From the NCBI RefSeq assembly GCF_000143685.1, contig NC_014328.1, positions 1,984,001-2,048,000 on the forward strand: DNA of 64,000 nucleotides, read 5' to 3'. The position numbers and the translations under genes were made by a program. The number at the start of each line of letters is the position of its first letter. Within the stretch, counting starts at the first letter, position 1. Shown piece after piece: positions 1-9,015 of this stretch. Under the pieces are notes generated by a model. That model worked only from the letters and a program-made list of their open reading frames with translations. It was not told the origin of the DNA and ran no database searches. This stretch comes from Clostridium ljungdahlii DSM 13528 (GTDB lineage: Bacteria > Bacillota > Clostridia > Clostridiales > Clostridiaceae).

Positions 1-560
1 TTAAAGGATATTTTATTGCAGTTACATTGGGTATAAGTATGGGAATAAGTATGGGAATTTCAGAGAAAACAAATAAATTTTTTACTATAGTTTTTAATGG
101 AATAAGGCAAATACCACCATTGGCATGGATACCATTGTTTATACTTTGGTTTGGAATAGGTGAAACTTCAAAAGTTATTATGATAGCAATGGGAGCTTTT
201 TTCTCTATATTACTAAATACTATAAATGGTATTCAAAATACCCCAAAGCAGTATCTTGAAGTAGCAAGATTATATAAGATAAAGAAAGTAGATTTGTTTA
301 AAAAGGTATATCTTCCATCTGCGATTCCATCTATATTTGTTGGGTTGAGACTTGGAGCAGGAGCTTCATGGATGTCAGTAGTGGCAGCTGAGATGATAGC
401 TTCAAGTTCAGGTATAGGTTATAGAATAAATGATGCAAGAAGCTTAATGCAGTCTGATGTTGTAATAGTTGGAATTATAGTAATAGGTGTAGTTGGAGTT
501 TTGATGGATACTATTCTTAGAAAAATAGCACATTTTGCATCTAGATGGGAAAGACTCTAA
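1..560 (+). CDS. ABC transporter permease, sulfonate/nitrate/taurine type (5' truncated)
   Basis: The reading frame is open from the first bases of the window, so the gene starts upstream and only the C-terminal 185 or so residues are visible. The protein has several hydrophobic segments and the cytoplasmic coupling loop of BPD-type permeases (E-VARLY, then LFKKVYLPSAIPSI), as in SsuC/TauC/NrtB. It would form the membrane channel for the ATPase and lipoprotein encoded just downstream. The TTG at 27 and internal ATGs lie in a GIS repeat inside the frame and are not likely starts. The substrate cannot be read from the sequence, but the downstream arylsulfotransferase-like gene favours a sulfonate or sulfate ester. 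Confidence 0.88.
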   Translation, partial: KGYFIAVTLGISMGISMGISEKTNKFFTIVFNGIRQIPPLAWIPLFILWFGIGETSKVIMIAMGAFFSILLNTINGIQNTPKQYLEVARLYKIKKVDLFKKVYLPSAIPSIFVGLRLGAGASWMSVVAAEMIASSSGIGYRINDARSLMQSDVVIVGIIVIGVVGVLMDTILRKIAHFASRWERL

Positions 561-582
561 TAATTAATAGGAGGTGTACACT

Positions 583-1362
583 TTGGAAGAAAATGATAGA
601 GATTTAATTATAAAAAATTTAGATAAGAGTTATACGGTTAATTATAAAGAAATAGAAATTCTTAAAAATATAAATATACATATTGGAAAAGGAGAATTTA
701 TAAGTATTGTTGGGCATAGTGGGTGTGGGAAGAGTACATTGCTTAAAATTATAGCAGGACTTGTTGAGCATAATATTGGGTCTGTAACTTTAAATGGCGG
801 AGAAATAAGTGAACCTGGTACAAAAGTTGGAATGGTCTTTCAGGATCACAGGCTTCTGCCATGGCTTACGATTAAAGACAATATATCTTTTGGACTATAT
901 GATGTTTCTAATGATGAGAAAGAAAAGCTTGTGCTGGACCATATTGAACTAGTTGGATTAAAGGGATTTGAAAATGCATATCCTCATCAACTATCTGGAG
1001 GAATGGCACAGAGAGCCGCTATTGCAAGGGCGTTGGTTCATAAACCTGAAGTTTTACTTTTAGATGAACCCTTTGGTGCATTAGATGCACTTACAAGGAT
1101 ACAAATGCAAAGAGAAATCTTAAAGATTTGGGAAAAAGAAAAAACTACTATGATATTGGTTACTCACGACATTGATGAAGCTATATATTTAGGTGATAGG
1201 ATTGTGATAATGTCTTCAAGACCTGGAAAAATAAAAAAAGTCTTACCTGTTGAAATTGCGAGACCTAGAGATAGAAATAGTCATAATTTTTCTGTACTTA
1301 GGAAACATGTATTTAGTGAATTTTTTGTAGAAAATAACGTTGTATCGGATTATGTAATTTAG
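583..1362 (+). CDS. ABC transporter ATP-binding protein, SsuB/TauB-like
   Basis: A 259-residue ATPase of the nitrate/sulfonate importer family. Visible motifs are Walker A GHSGCGKST (residues 44-52), the Q-loop followed by LLPWLT, the signature LSGGMAQR, Walker B VLLLDEPFGALD and the switch histidine in LVTHD. It powers the permease ending 22 nt upstream. An in-frame GTG at 574 overlaps the Shine-Dalgarno AGGAGG (569-574) and cannot be the start. The TTG at 583 sits 8 nt after it and is the best start. It is part of an operon with the permease, the binding lipoprotein and the sulfotransferase-like gene. Confidence 0.92.
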   Translation: MEENDRDLIIKNLDKSYTVNYKEIEILKNINIHIGKGEFISIVGHSGCGKSTLLKIIAGLVEHNIGSVTLNGGEISEPGTKVGMVFQDHRLLPWLTIKDNISFGLYDVSNDEKEKLVLDHIELVGLKGFENAYPHQLSGGMAQRAAIARALVHKPEVLLLDEPFGALDALTRIQMQREILKIWEKEKTTMILVTHDIDEAIYLGDRIVIMSSRPGKIKKVLPVEIARPRDRNSHNFSVLRKHVFSEFFVENNVVSDYVI

Positions 1363-1398
1363 TATAGTTAAAATTTATATAAATTGGAGGATAAATAA

Positions 1399-2418
1399 AT
1401 GAAAAAAAAACTATTATCAGTAATTTTTGCAGGGATCTTTATATTTACACTTACAGCATGTTCTAAAGGTGGAGTCAGTTCAAGTAATTCAACAAATGAT
1501 AGTGAAAAGAAAGTTGTTAGAATAGGATATCCTGGAAGTCAATATTCTTTAGGTGGAGCAGCTGCTATAGCACAGCAAAAAAAGTTTTTTAAGGAACAAT
1601 TAAAAAAAATAGGTTATACAGTAGAATATAATCCTTTTTCAGGACAAGGCCCTGCAGTAAATGAAGCACTTACTAGTAATAAAATAGATATTGCAGTATA
1701 TGCAGATTTTCCTGGAGTTGTGTTAAAGTCAAAAGGAGTGCAAACAGATTTAATTGGAATAAGTCAAAATAAAATTTATTCTACTATTGTTGTACAAAAT
1801 AATTCTAAAATAAAGACAGTAGAAGATCTTAAAGGTAAAAAAATAGGATTTGCAAAGGGAACATATGCTCAGAAATTTTTATTAGAAATATTAAGTAAAA
1901 GTGGACTTTCAGATAAAGACGTACAGCTTGTAAATGTTACTACAGATGCAGAATCTTCACTTATTTCAGGAAATTTAGATGCACTTGTATTAACAGACGA
2001 TTCAGCACTTCAATTAACTGCTGTTAAAAAAGTAGCAAGGAATATTGTAAGTTCAAGACAGTATCCAGAAATAAGTGCTCAGAGTATTGTAGTTGCTAGA
2101 GATAGTTATATTAAGCAAAATTCCAAAGTACCTGTTGCTATAGACAAAGCGTTGATTGAAGCAAGAAACTACTTTAAATCAAATCCAGAGGAGAGTTATA
2201 AATTGTTAACTAAAGCTGGCTTAAGTTTGGAGGCTGTAAAACAACAATACAGTGGTGAATCACCTAATTTTAATGTATTACAAACGGAGATAAATCAAGA
2301 TACAATAAAAAGATTAGATGAAACGCAAAAGTTCTTGTTAGATCATAACTTAATAACAAACAAGTTTAATACTGCTAGTTGGGCAGATAAGTCATATTAC
2401 CAAGAAGCTATAAAATAA
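1399..2418 (+). CDS. ABC transporter substrate-binding lipoprotein, SsuA/NMT1 family
   Basis: A 339-residue exported lipoprotein. It has a basic N-terminus, a hydrophobic core and the lipobox LTAC, with Cys21 as the predicted lipidation site, then a Ser/Asn-rich linker. The mature part has the VRIGY start, the ALTSNKIDIAVYADFPGVV segment and the DLKGKKIGFAKGT segment of periplasmic-binding folds for sulfonate, taurine, nitrate or thiamine-precursor importers. It would deliver ligand to the permease/ATPase pair immediately upstream (36-nt gap). The start ATG is preceded by TTGGAGGAT. The ligand is not determined. Confidence 0.9.
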   Translation: MKKKLLSVIFAGIFIFTLTACSKGGVSSSNSTNDSEKKVVRIGYPGSQYSLGGAAAIAQQKKFFKEQLKKIGYTVEYNPFSGQGPAVNEALTSNKIDIAVYADFPGVVLKSKGVQTDLIGISQNKIYSTIVVQNNSKIKTVEDLKGKKIGFAKGTYAQKFLLEILSKSGLSDKDVQLVNVTTDAESSLISGNLDALVLTDDSALQLTAVKKVARNIVSSRQYPEISAQSIVVARDSYIKQNSKVPVAIDKALIEARNYFKSNPEESYKLLTKAGLSLEAVKQQYSGESPNFNVLQTEINQDTIKRLDETQKFLLDHNLITNKFNTASWADKSYYQEAIK

Positions 2419-2445
2419 TTATAAATATGAATGGAGAGGATAATT

Positions 2446-3909
2446 ATGGGATACCCAAGTGTTTATCCAACAGGAGTTACAATATACAATCCTGAAAAAT
2501 GTTGGAATGGTTATACTATTTTTCAAGCAAAAGATATAGGAGCATTATTAATCGATATGAATGGCCAGGAGGTTCAACTTTGGAAAAATCTTCATGGATT
2601 TCCTAATAAAATACTACCAGGTGGATATGTTATAGGAAGTACAGGAGAAAGGGATTCAAGGTATGGATTTCAGGATATGACTGACCTTGTACAGGTGGAT
2701 TGGAATGGAAACATAGTTTGGAAATTTAATAGGCATGAATATATAGAAGATCCCGGACAAAAGCCAAAGTGGATGGCAAGGCAGCATCATGATTATCAAA
2801 GAGAGGGAAATCCAGTAGGATACTATGTTCCTGGTATGAAACCAAAAGTTGATAAAGGGAATACTCTCATTTTATGTCATGAAAATATAAAAAATGATAG
2901 AATATCTGATAAAATATTACTGGATGACAAAATTATTGAAGTTAACTGGGATGGAAATATAATATGGAAGTGGAATGCCAGTGATCATTTTGATGAATTT
3001 GGCTTTGATGAAGCAGCTAAAAATATATTATATCGTAATCCAAACCTGAGGACAGCAGGCGGCGGCATAGGAGATTGGCTTCACATAAATTCTATATCGT
3101 TAATAGGACCTAACAAATGGTTTGATGGTGGAGATGAAAGATTTAATTCAGATAATATTATTTTAGACAGCAGAGAAGCCAATATTTTAGCTATTATAGA
3201 TAAGAAAACAGGAAAAATTGTCTGGAAGATAGGACCTCGTTATGATACAAGTGAGGAGCTCATTAATCTAGGTTGGATAATAGGACAACATAATGTACAT
3301 ATGATACCTAGGGGCCTTCCAGGAGAAGGAAATATACTTGTATTTGATAATGGTGGATGGGGAGGTTATGGTATTCCAAATCCAGGTTCTGTAAGTGGAA
3401 ATAGGAATGCTTTAAGAGATTATTCCAGAGTTATCGAATTTGATCCCATAACTTTGAAAATAATATGGCAGTATACTCCAGAAGAAGCTGGTTTTATAAA
3501 TCCACTGGACGCTGCAAGATTTTATAGCCCATTTATAAGTAATGCTCAACGTTTGCCAAATGGAAATACACTTATAACAGAAGGTTCAGATGGACGTAGT
3601 ATAGAAGTTACAGAGGATCATGAAATAGTATGGGAATATATAAGCCCATATGATGGAAAAAGTTCTACTAAGATGAATATGGTCTATAGATCATATAGAG
3701 TACCCTATAGTTGGATACCTCAACTTGATAAACCTTTAGAGAAACCGATAGAAAAGCTTGATAAAAATCAATTTAGGGTACCAGGGGCTGCCGGTCCAGG
3801 ACGCAAAAAAGAAACGATTGTAGATCAAACTGAAGAATATGAAGGAAGTGATTCGAACTTTTGTGTTATAACTTACGATGAATTGAAAAAAGAAAATAAG
3901 CTAGATTAA
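2446..3909 (+). CDS. Arylsulfotransferase (ASST)-like beta-propeller protein
   Basis: A 487-residue protein with at least five repeated blade motifs of the form G-x-I-V/I-W-K/Q/E: NGNIVWKFN, DGNIIWKWN, GKIVWKIGP, LKIIWQYTP, HEIVWEYIS. It also has QHHDYQ and LPNGNTLITEG segments typical of arylsulfotransferase/ASST-like proteins. Known ASST enzymes transfer sulfate between phenolic esters through a histidine. The ATG at 2431 overlaps the ribosome site GGAGAGG, so the ATG at 2446 is preferred. From that start there is no signal peptide, so the product looks cytoplasmic, unlike classical periplasmic AssT. Being last in the importer operon suggests it acts on the imported compound. The catalytic assignment is family inference. 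Confidence 0.7.
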   Translation: MGYPSVYPTGVTIYNPEKCWNGYTIFQAKDIGALLIDMNGQEVQLWKNLHGFPNKILPGGYVIGSTGERDSRYGFQDMTDLVQVDWNGNIVWKFNRHEYIEDPGQKPKWMARQHHDYQREGNPVGYYVPGMKPKVDKGNTLILCHENIKNDRISDKILLDDKIIEVNWDGNIIWKWNASDHFDEFGFDEAAKNILYRNPNLRTAGGGIGDWLHINSISLIGPNKWFDGGDERFNSDNIILDSREANILAIIDKKTGKIVWKIGPRYDTSEELINLGWIIGQHNVHMIPRGLPGEGNILVFDNGGWGGYGIPNPGSVSGNRNALRDYSRVIEFDPITLKIIWQYTPEEAGFINPLDAARFYSPFISNAQRLPNGNTLITEGSDGRSIEVTEDHEIVWEYISPYDGKSSTKMNMVYRSYRVPYSWIPQLDKPLEKPIEKLDKNQFRVPGAAGPGRKKETIVDQTEEYEGSDSNFCVITYDELKKENKLD

Positions 3910-3942
3910 AATATAATGTTTAATATTATCTAAAATTTTTAT

Positions 3943-3985
3943 AAGGAATTGCCGAGCACAGTAAAAGTTCAGCAATTCCTTTTTA
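3943..3985 (+). terminator. Rho-independent terminator after the importer operon
   Basis: Ten-base arms AAGGAATTGC (3943-3952) and GCAATTCCTT (3972-3981) enclose a 19-nt loop and are followed by TTTTATT. It closes the ABC importer/sulfotransferase operon. Confidence 0.85.
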
Positions 3986-4131
3986 TTATATGTTCTAAAT
4001 GTATATTTGTTTTTTAAGCAGCTTATTAAAATTAATAAAATATTAAATTCCATCAATTGATATTGATATATACTATAAATTTACTCATAATAAAGTATAT
4101 ATCATACAATTCCTAAAAAGAAGGTATAAAG

Positions 4132-5046
4132 ATGAGAGATGAAGTATTGTTACTGGATAATGTTACAAAAACAATAAAGGGCAGGCAGATAATTAAAGGA
4201 ATAAGTTTTTCAATGAAGCAAGGAGAAGTAATGGGATTTTTAGGCCCTAATGGAGCAGGAAAATCAACGACACTTCGTATGATTGTAGGACTTTCAAAGC
4301 CTACTTCCGGGAAAATAGATATATGTAGATACTCTATAACTAAAAATTATGTAAAAGCTATGTCAAATGTGGGTTGTATCATAGAAGGACCTGATTTATA
4401 TAACTATATTAGTGGAATAGATAATTTAAAGATGTTGGCATCCATGAGTAGAGATGTTACAGAAAAGGATATAATAAATGTAGTAGATTTGGTAGGCTTG
4501 AAAAATAGAATTAAAGACAAGGTAAGTACCTATTCTCTTGGAATGAAACAGAGGCTTGGAATTGCACAGGCTTTAATGCATAATCCCAAACTTCTCATTT
4601 TAGATGAACCAACTAATGGACTTGATCCATCTGGAATAAGTGAACTTAGAAACTTAGTAAAGCTATTGGCAAGTGAAAAAAATATTTCCGTACTTGTATC
4701 AAGTCATATTATTTCTGAAATTGAACTTATGTGTGACAAAGTAACCATAATTAAAAACGGGCAAACAGTTTTGGAAAGTGCAGATGTAGATAAATTATTA
4801 AGTAATCAAGGGGTATTCTGGGTTTTAAGTGACAATGAAAAGGGAAGAAAAATTTTAGAAAAAAATTGGAAGGTTAAAGGCAATGTGGTTGAAGAAAGGC
4901 TTGAAGCAAATGTCTCGTTAGAAAAACTTCAAGAGATAAATTCCTGCTTTGTAGAACGAGGACTTATGATAAAGTATGTTGACAACAAAAACAAGACACT
5001 AGAGGATTTGTTTTTGAATCTGACAGAGGGAAATCAAATTATTTAA
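4132..5046 (+). CDS. ABC exporter ATPase, bacitracin/lantibiotic-resistance type
   Basis: A 304-residue ABC-2 ATPase with Walker A GPNGAGKST (residues 38-46), signature YSLGMKQRLGIAQAL, Walker B LLILDEPTNGLDP and the H-loop in SSHIISE. The C-terminal 80 residues match the accessory domain of BcrA-like ATPases. It starts at an ATG with AGAAGG upstream and is followed 16 nt later by its membrane partner. Such pairs export or expel antimicrobial peptides, lipids or other hydrophobic compounds. The actual cargo is unknown, and no peptide or two-component system lies next to it. Confidence 0.9.
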   Translation: MRDEVLLLDNVTKTIKGRQIIKGISFSMKQGEVMGFLGPNGAGKSTTLRMIVGLSKPTSGKIDICRYSITKNYVKAMSNVGCIIEGPDLYNYISGIDNLKMLASMSRDVTEKDIINVVDLVGLKNRIKDKVSTYSLGMKQRLGIAQALMHNPKLLILDEPTNGLDPSGISELRNLVKLLASEKNISVLVSSHIISEIELMCDKVTIIKNGQTVLESADVDKLLSNQGVFWVLSDNEKGRKILEKNWKVKGNVVEERLEANVSLEKLQEINSCFVERGLMIKYVDNKNKTLEDLFLNLTEGNQII

Positions 5047-5062
5047 TTGGGGGGCATAAAAT

Positions 5063-6067
5063 TTGATAAGATTAATTGAAAATGAAGTACTTAAGATGCT
5101 TTCAAAGAAGAAATTAGTTCTTATTTCTGTAATTTTACTTGTACTTGTATCCCTTTTTTGTTATGGAGAAAATGCATCATATAAACATACGATAATGAGA
5201 TTTTCAGGTACACCGGGACAAACTCAAAATTATAATTGGAAGTCAATAGTGAATCAGCAGATATTATATTTGAAAAATACTATGAATAGCCAATATATAA
5301 AAGAGGACAGAAAAAATTCAATAAACATTCAGATTGAACAGCTGCAGTATTATATAAATCACAACATAAATCCAATAACTCCAACTAGTGCAAAATTTAC
5401 TATTGATTTTATGGATGAGGCAATCTATTTGTTTTTACCGCTGCTCATAATTATATTAGCAGGAGATGCTGTTTCTGGAGAATTTTCCTCCAAAACAATA
5501 AAGGTATTGTTAACTAGGGCTGTTCCAAGGTGGAAGATATTACTTAGCAAGTACATTGGGGTTTTGATTTTATCATGTATAGTAATTTTAGAGTCAGCAC
5601 TTATGTGTGTAATAATATCAAGCTTTGCATTTCACAGCGGTGGATGGAATGAACCTATGGCAACGGGATTTAAAGTTATAGGAAATAAGCTGGATTCCTC
5701 AAATGTAATAAGAATTTACCAATGGCAGTATGCTATCTTAGTATATTCACTTGGATGGTTTGTTTCTGTAAATATTGCAACTTTATCTTTTATGGTTTCT
5801 GTAATAGTGAGAAATACTGTCACATCTGTGGGTATAATGCTGGCAACTTTAATAGGAGGGGGATTCCTCCAGATGTTTTTGCAGGATTGGCCGATGATTA
5901 AATATTTCTTTGCTGTAAATTTGGATTTAACACAATATTTAACGGCATCTTATCAACCTGTTTCTGGAATGAGCCTTTCTTTTTCTGCATCAGTGCTGTG
6001 TTTATGGTCGATTGCAGCTTTAGTTATAAGTTTCAGCGTATTTCAAAGACAAGATGTGTTGGTTTAG
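5063..6067 (+). CDS. ABC-2 type permease
   Basis: A 334-residue membrane protein. A first membrane segment near residues 18-36 is followed by a roughly 90-residue extracytoplasmic loop and then about five more hydrophobic helices. The segment LLIIILAGDAVSGEFSSKTIK is the typical ABC-2 hallmark, here followed by VLLTRAVPRWKILLSKY. The start is TTG (5063) after a run of G residues (5049-5054). It pairs with the ATPase ending 16 nt upstream. Confidence 0.88.
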   Translation: MIRLIENEVLKMLSKKKLVLISVILLVLVSLFCYGENASYKHTIMRFSGTPGQTQNYNWKSIVNQQILYLKNTMNSQYIKEDRKNSINIQIEQLQYYINHNINPITPTSAKFTIDFMDEAIYLFLPLLIIILAGDAVSGEFSSKTIKVLLTRAVPRWKILLSKYIGVLILSCIVILESALMCVIISSFAFHSGGWNEPMATGFKVIGNKLDSSNVIRIYQWQYAILVYSLGWFVSVNIATLSFMVSVIVRNTVTSVGIMLATLIGGGFLQMFLQDWPMIKYFFAVNLDLTQYLTASYQPVSGMSLSFSASVLCLWSIAALVISFSVFQRQDVLV

Positions 6068-6088
6068 AGGCAGAGGGGGAAAAGTGTA

Positions 6089-6904
6089 ATGAATAAAAAA
6101 TCAAGATTTACAATTTTATCTATTGCTGCATGTATATTTACAATAGTATTTGCAGCAGGATTTGCATATTCTATTAGTATTACTAATGCATCGGGCATCA
6201 CCAGTAGTAAAGTTACAAATAAGGGAAGTGAGAATAAGGCTGTGGATACTAAAATAAAGAAATTAAACAGTAATTCCTATAATATTTTAGTTATGGGTGA
6301 TTCACTGGCAAGAGGAACCGGGGATGAAACTAATAGTGGATTTGCAAATGATTTTTCTAAACTTTGGAAAAGTAAAACTAAAAAATCTATAGACGTTACC
6401 AACATTGCTGTTAATGGTGATGTATCTTCTGGACTTTTAAATATAGTAAAAAGTAAACAGACCTTACAGTATGTACAGGATTCAAATATGATTTTTATTT
6501 CTATTGGTGGAAATGAAATAAAAAATTTTAAAAATTCAAGTACAGTTCCCTCTGCTGTTCAGACAGATAGTTTGAAGACAGTTGAAAATAAATACATGAA
6601 AAATCTATCAGATGTTTTTAAATTAATAAGAAGTAGAAATCAAAATAGTATAATTGTGTTTATTGGATTGTATAATCCTTTTGGAAGCGAGTTAACTGAA
6701 GATAAATTGGAACTTTTAAATGAGTGGAACTATAAAACAGACCAACTTGTATCGTCAGATGATAATGCCATATATATTCCTACATATGACCTTTTTAAAT
6801 ATAATTCAGGAAATTATTTTGCTGCAGATAATTTTCATCCTAATTCTATAGGTTATGAGGCCATTTCAAAAAGAATGTTTGAAGCATTGAAAAATTATAA
6901 ATAG
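6089..6904 (+). CDS. Membrane-anchored SGNH/GDSL hydrolase
   Basis: A 271-residue protein with an N-terminal signal anchor (about residues 8-30) and an SGNH hydrolase fold. Block I VMGDSLARG carries the nucleophile Ser, block III is ISIGGNE, and block V DNFHPNSIGY carries the Asp and His. The family contains esterases, lipases and deacetylases of lipids or cell-wall sugars, acting here outside the membrane. It starts 22 nt after the ABC-2 permease with AGAGGGGG upstream, so it belongs to that transporter operon. A role in modifying or releasing the exported substrate is inference. Confidence 0.85.
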   Translation: MNKKSRFTILSIAACIFTIVFAAGFAYSISITNASGITSSKVTNKGSENKAVDTKIKKLNSNSYNILVMGDSLARGTGDETNSGFANDFSKLWKSKTKKSIDVTNIAVNGDVSSGLLNIVKSKQTLQYVQDSNMIFISIGGNEIKNFKNSSTVPSAVQTDSLKTVENKYMKNLSDVFKLIRSRNQNSIIVFIGLYNPFGSELTEDKLELLNEWNYKTDQLVSSDDNAIYIPTYDLFKYNSGNYFAADNFHPNSIGYEAISKRMFEALKNYK

Positions 6905-6941
6905 TTATAAATTGTTAACAATATTGCCACCTAAATGAAAC

Positions 6942-6989
6942 AATTATTTAGTAACATAAGTCAATGAAATAATATGTTACTAAATAATT
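6942..6989. repeat. Perfect 17-bp inverted repeat
   Basis: The arms at 6942-6958 and 6973-6989 are exact reverse complements with a 14-nt AT-rich loop. There is no T-run after either arm, so it is not a canonical terminator. A second, smaller inverted repeat, TAACGGT/ACCGTTA (6993-6999 and 7014-7020), follows directly. The two palindromes fill the space before the membrane protein gene at 7046 and could be an operator or a leader structure. Confidence 0.7.
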
Positions 6990-7045
6990 AAATAACGGTA
7001 AATTTATAATATAACCGTTAAAGACAGAAGTGGAGATAAATTATT

Positions 7046-7522
7046 ATGAAAGTTAAAGATAAAACTGGATTAAAGAAATCAAACAAGATTTATGTTTCAA
7101 AAATTTTGAATGCTGCTGCTTTAGTTGTGGCAGTTCTTGGAATTGCATCATTAGCTAATAACATTTATTTGTTTAGGCAAGCTACTAATCAATATGTGGC
7201 TCAAGGATATTCTGCTGCTACTGTTGCTAAACAGCTGCTTTCATCACAATTGCTTCCAGGGATATTTGAACCAATTGCACTATATGGAGGTATTTCAATT
7301 GTTTTATTAGCTATTAATATGATAAATAAAAAAGTTTCAAAATGCTTAGAATTATTAACTCCAGCTGAAGTTTGTCAGGAAAATATAAGTGATGACATTA
7401 ATGCTGCTAGTAATGATGTTGAATCTGGTGACCATAGTATTCATACTGATGATAAGGAAAGCAGTGATAATGAAAAAAAACATAATCAATTACAAGGTTC
7501 AGAAAAACCTAGTAAAGCTTGA
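7046..7522 (+). CDS. Small membrane protein with acidic C-tail, unknown function
   Basis: 158 residues. I do not recognise a family. A basic N-terminus is followed by two hydrophobic helices (about residues 20-45 and 75-100), separated by a loop with YVAQGYSAATVAKQLLSSQLLPG. The last 45 residues are hydrophilic and acidic (SNDVESGDH, DDKESSDNEKK). It stands alone: palindromes lie upstream and a terminator downstream. The start ATG has TGGAG 10 nt upstream. Confidence 0.72.
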   Translation: MKVKDKTGLKKSNKIYVSKILNAAALVVAVLGIASLANNIYLFRQATNQYVAQGYSAATVAKQLLSSQLLPGIFEPIALYGGISIVLLAINMINKKVSKCLELLTPAEVCQENISDDINAASNDVESGDHSIHTDDKESSDNEKKHNQLQGSEKPSKA

Positions 7523-7550
7523 TTAAAATAAATTTGATATATGATTTATG

Positions 7551-7600
7551 CCCTATAAAGTAGACTTTTAAAGGTTTGCTTATAGGGTATATTTGTTTAT
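7551..7600 (+). terminator. Probable terminator after the 7046 gene
   Basis: Arms CCCTATAA (7551-7558) and TTATAGGG (7580-7587), followed by TATATTTGTTT. Confidence 0.65.
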
Positions 7601-7719
7601 GCTAATTAAAATATAGTAAATGAAACAAATTTGTATATTTTAAAAAAGTAGTTAACATTATAGGAAAATAATAATATAATTGTATCATTAAGTTATAAAT
7701 AAAATAGGAGGATACATAA

Positions 7720-7947
7720 ATGGTTGGGTTACAAAAATATTTGGGAGCTAAGGTTAATATATATATCTATGCTAGTATAGAATCTTATAATAATGAACAG
7801 GAAGATACGTCATTAAAGGATGTAACTGTTATGGGAGTAACAGATGATTTTATAGAAATAGAAGACGAAAGAGGACTTTCTCATTGTATAAATTTAAAAA
7901 AATGTTTTTCTGTTGTAGTTGAAAGGGAAGGGAGCCTTGGGTATTGA
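7720..7947 (+). CDS. 75-residue small beta protein, first gene of the ATP-grasp cluster
   Basis: A 75-residue acidic protein with alternating hydrophobic strands (KVNIYIYASI, DVTVMGVTDDFIEIEDERG, SHCINLKKCFSVVVE). The pattern resembles small SH3/Sm-like barrels; this is fold inference only. It starts at an ATG after AGGAGG. Its stop overlaps the next start in a TTGA tetramer, so the two genes are translationally coupled. As the first gene of a compact co-oriented set (7720-12029) it probably belongs to the same process as the double ATP-grasp protein. Confidence 0.7.
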   Translation: MVGLQKYLGAKVNIYIYASIESYNNEQEDTSLKDVTVMGVTDDFIEIEDERGLSHCINLKKCFSVVVEREGSLGY

Positions 7948-8561
7948 TAGATGAAGCTATTAAGGAATATTATTACAACATATATAAAAATTTTTATTTA
8001 AATGCAGGAGAAATGTCCTGCTTTATAAAATCTCTTGTTTTTACATCTGTTGTAAATTTAGAGAATGTAGATATTGAAAGTAACATACAATTAGATATGA
8101 CTAAAATTAAATCTGTTGGAAATGAAGAAAGTTTAGTTATACTGGATATACCAGGAGGCAGGGGACTTGAATACGGCTATAAGTATAGAGATAAATATAC
8201 TATAGTACCAGATTTTAATATGGTGTGCCACGATTTTGGAGTAGTTAAAAGCAAGCCTATATTAAAAAAGCTTGCTTTATTTTCAAGCACACGTTTAAAA
8301 AATTATGATAAATACATGATTATACTTGATAATAATCGATATGTGGATATTGAAATAAACAGTGTAAATCAATATAATAATCAATATGAAATAACAGAAG
8401 AGGATTTGCCGGAAGTTGAAATGTTGAATTTTTTAAAAATCCATAACGTACTATATGTATGCGATGAAAATATAAAAGAAGATGTAAAGGAGTATTTGAA
8501 TTACTTAAAGGCTAACAATATTGGAATTAATGTGAGTAAGTTAAAGGAAAAGAGGAATTGA
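7944..8561 (+). CDS. 205-residue protein of unknown function in the ATP-grasp cluster
   Basis: I do not recognise the family. The protein is soluble, with no signal peptide or membrane helix. It contains a mixed hydrophobic/charged core with LVILDIPGGRGLEYGYKY and an Asp/Asn-rich MIILDNNRYVDIEI strand. The start is TTG at 7944, overlapping the stop of the 75-residue gene by four bases. Six nucleotides separate it from the next gene. It could be a scaffold or carrier for the ligase, but nothing in the sequence proves this. Confidence 0.68.
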   Translation: MIDEAIKEYYYNIYKNFYLNAGEMSCFIKSLVFTSVVNLENVDIESNIQLDMTKIKSVGNEESLVILDIPGGRGLEYGYKYRDKYTIVPDFNMVCHDFGVVKSKPILKKLALFSSTRLKNYDKYMIILDNNRYVDIEINSVNQYNNQYEITEEDLPEVEMLNFLKIHNVLYVCDENIKEDVKEYLNYLKANNIGINVSKLKEKRN

Positions 8562-8567
8562 AGTTAG

Positions 8568-8942
8568 ATGAATAAGAAAAAAGCAGCATTAGGATTAATT
8601 ATATCAGCTTTGGTTGGAAGCTCAATATATACATACAATCAAAATTATATAACTGAGCAGGATCAGGAGAATGCAGCACAGCAGCAGTCTGGCTGCACTT
8701 CACCTTTTGTATACTATCCTAATAGTTTTTTTAAAGGATATAAGGTATCAAATGGAGGTAAATCAAATGTGGATTTTTATGGGTGGCACAGTTGGACAAA
8801 TTCTACCAGTGGAGTGGTAAGTCCATATACAAGCTCTAATATAAGCAGCATTAAAACTAGCAATGGAGGAGTTACATCTTCTTCAGATCATATAAGTACT
8901 TCTGGTTATAGTGGTGTACATGCTGGTAGTGTGGCTGGATAG
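8568..8942 (+). CDS. Small secreted/anchored Gly-Ser-rich protein, candidate ATP-grasp substrate
   Basis: 124 residues: a basic start (NKKKAA), one hydrophobic segment (residues 6-20) and a Gln-rich stretch. The exported region is dominated by Ser, Thr, Gly, Asn and aromatic residues and ends SGYSGVHAGSVAG. One Cys follows the Gln stretch. The layout resembles YgiB/DUF1190 proteins of enterobacteria, small surface proteins with Gly/Ser-rich tails encoded beside the ATP-grasp enzyme YgiC. The likeness is in layout and composition, not demonstrated homology. It lies 73 nt before the tandem ATP-grasp gene. Confidence 0.68.
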   Translation: MNKKKAALGLIISALVGSSIYTYNQNYITEQDQENAAQQQSGCTSPFVYYPNSFFKGYKVSNGGKSNVDFYGWHSWTNSTSGVVSPYTSSNISSIKTSNGGVTSSSDHISTSGYSGVHAGSVAG

Positions 8943-9015
8943 ACTATATACTGTAGTAAAAATTGGCTAAAAACAGGACAGCAAGTATGAGACTTATAAT
9001 AAGGAGTTTAGTAGG

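Noticed and set aside
2431..2445. Upstream ATG of the sulfotransferase-like gene
   Set aside because: It overlaps the Shine-Dalgarno sequence that serves the ATG at 2446.
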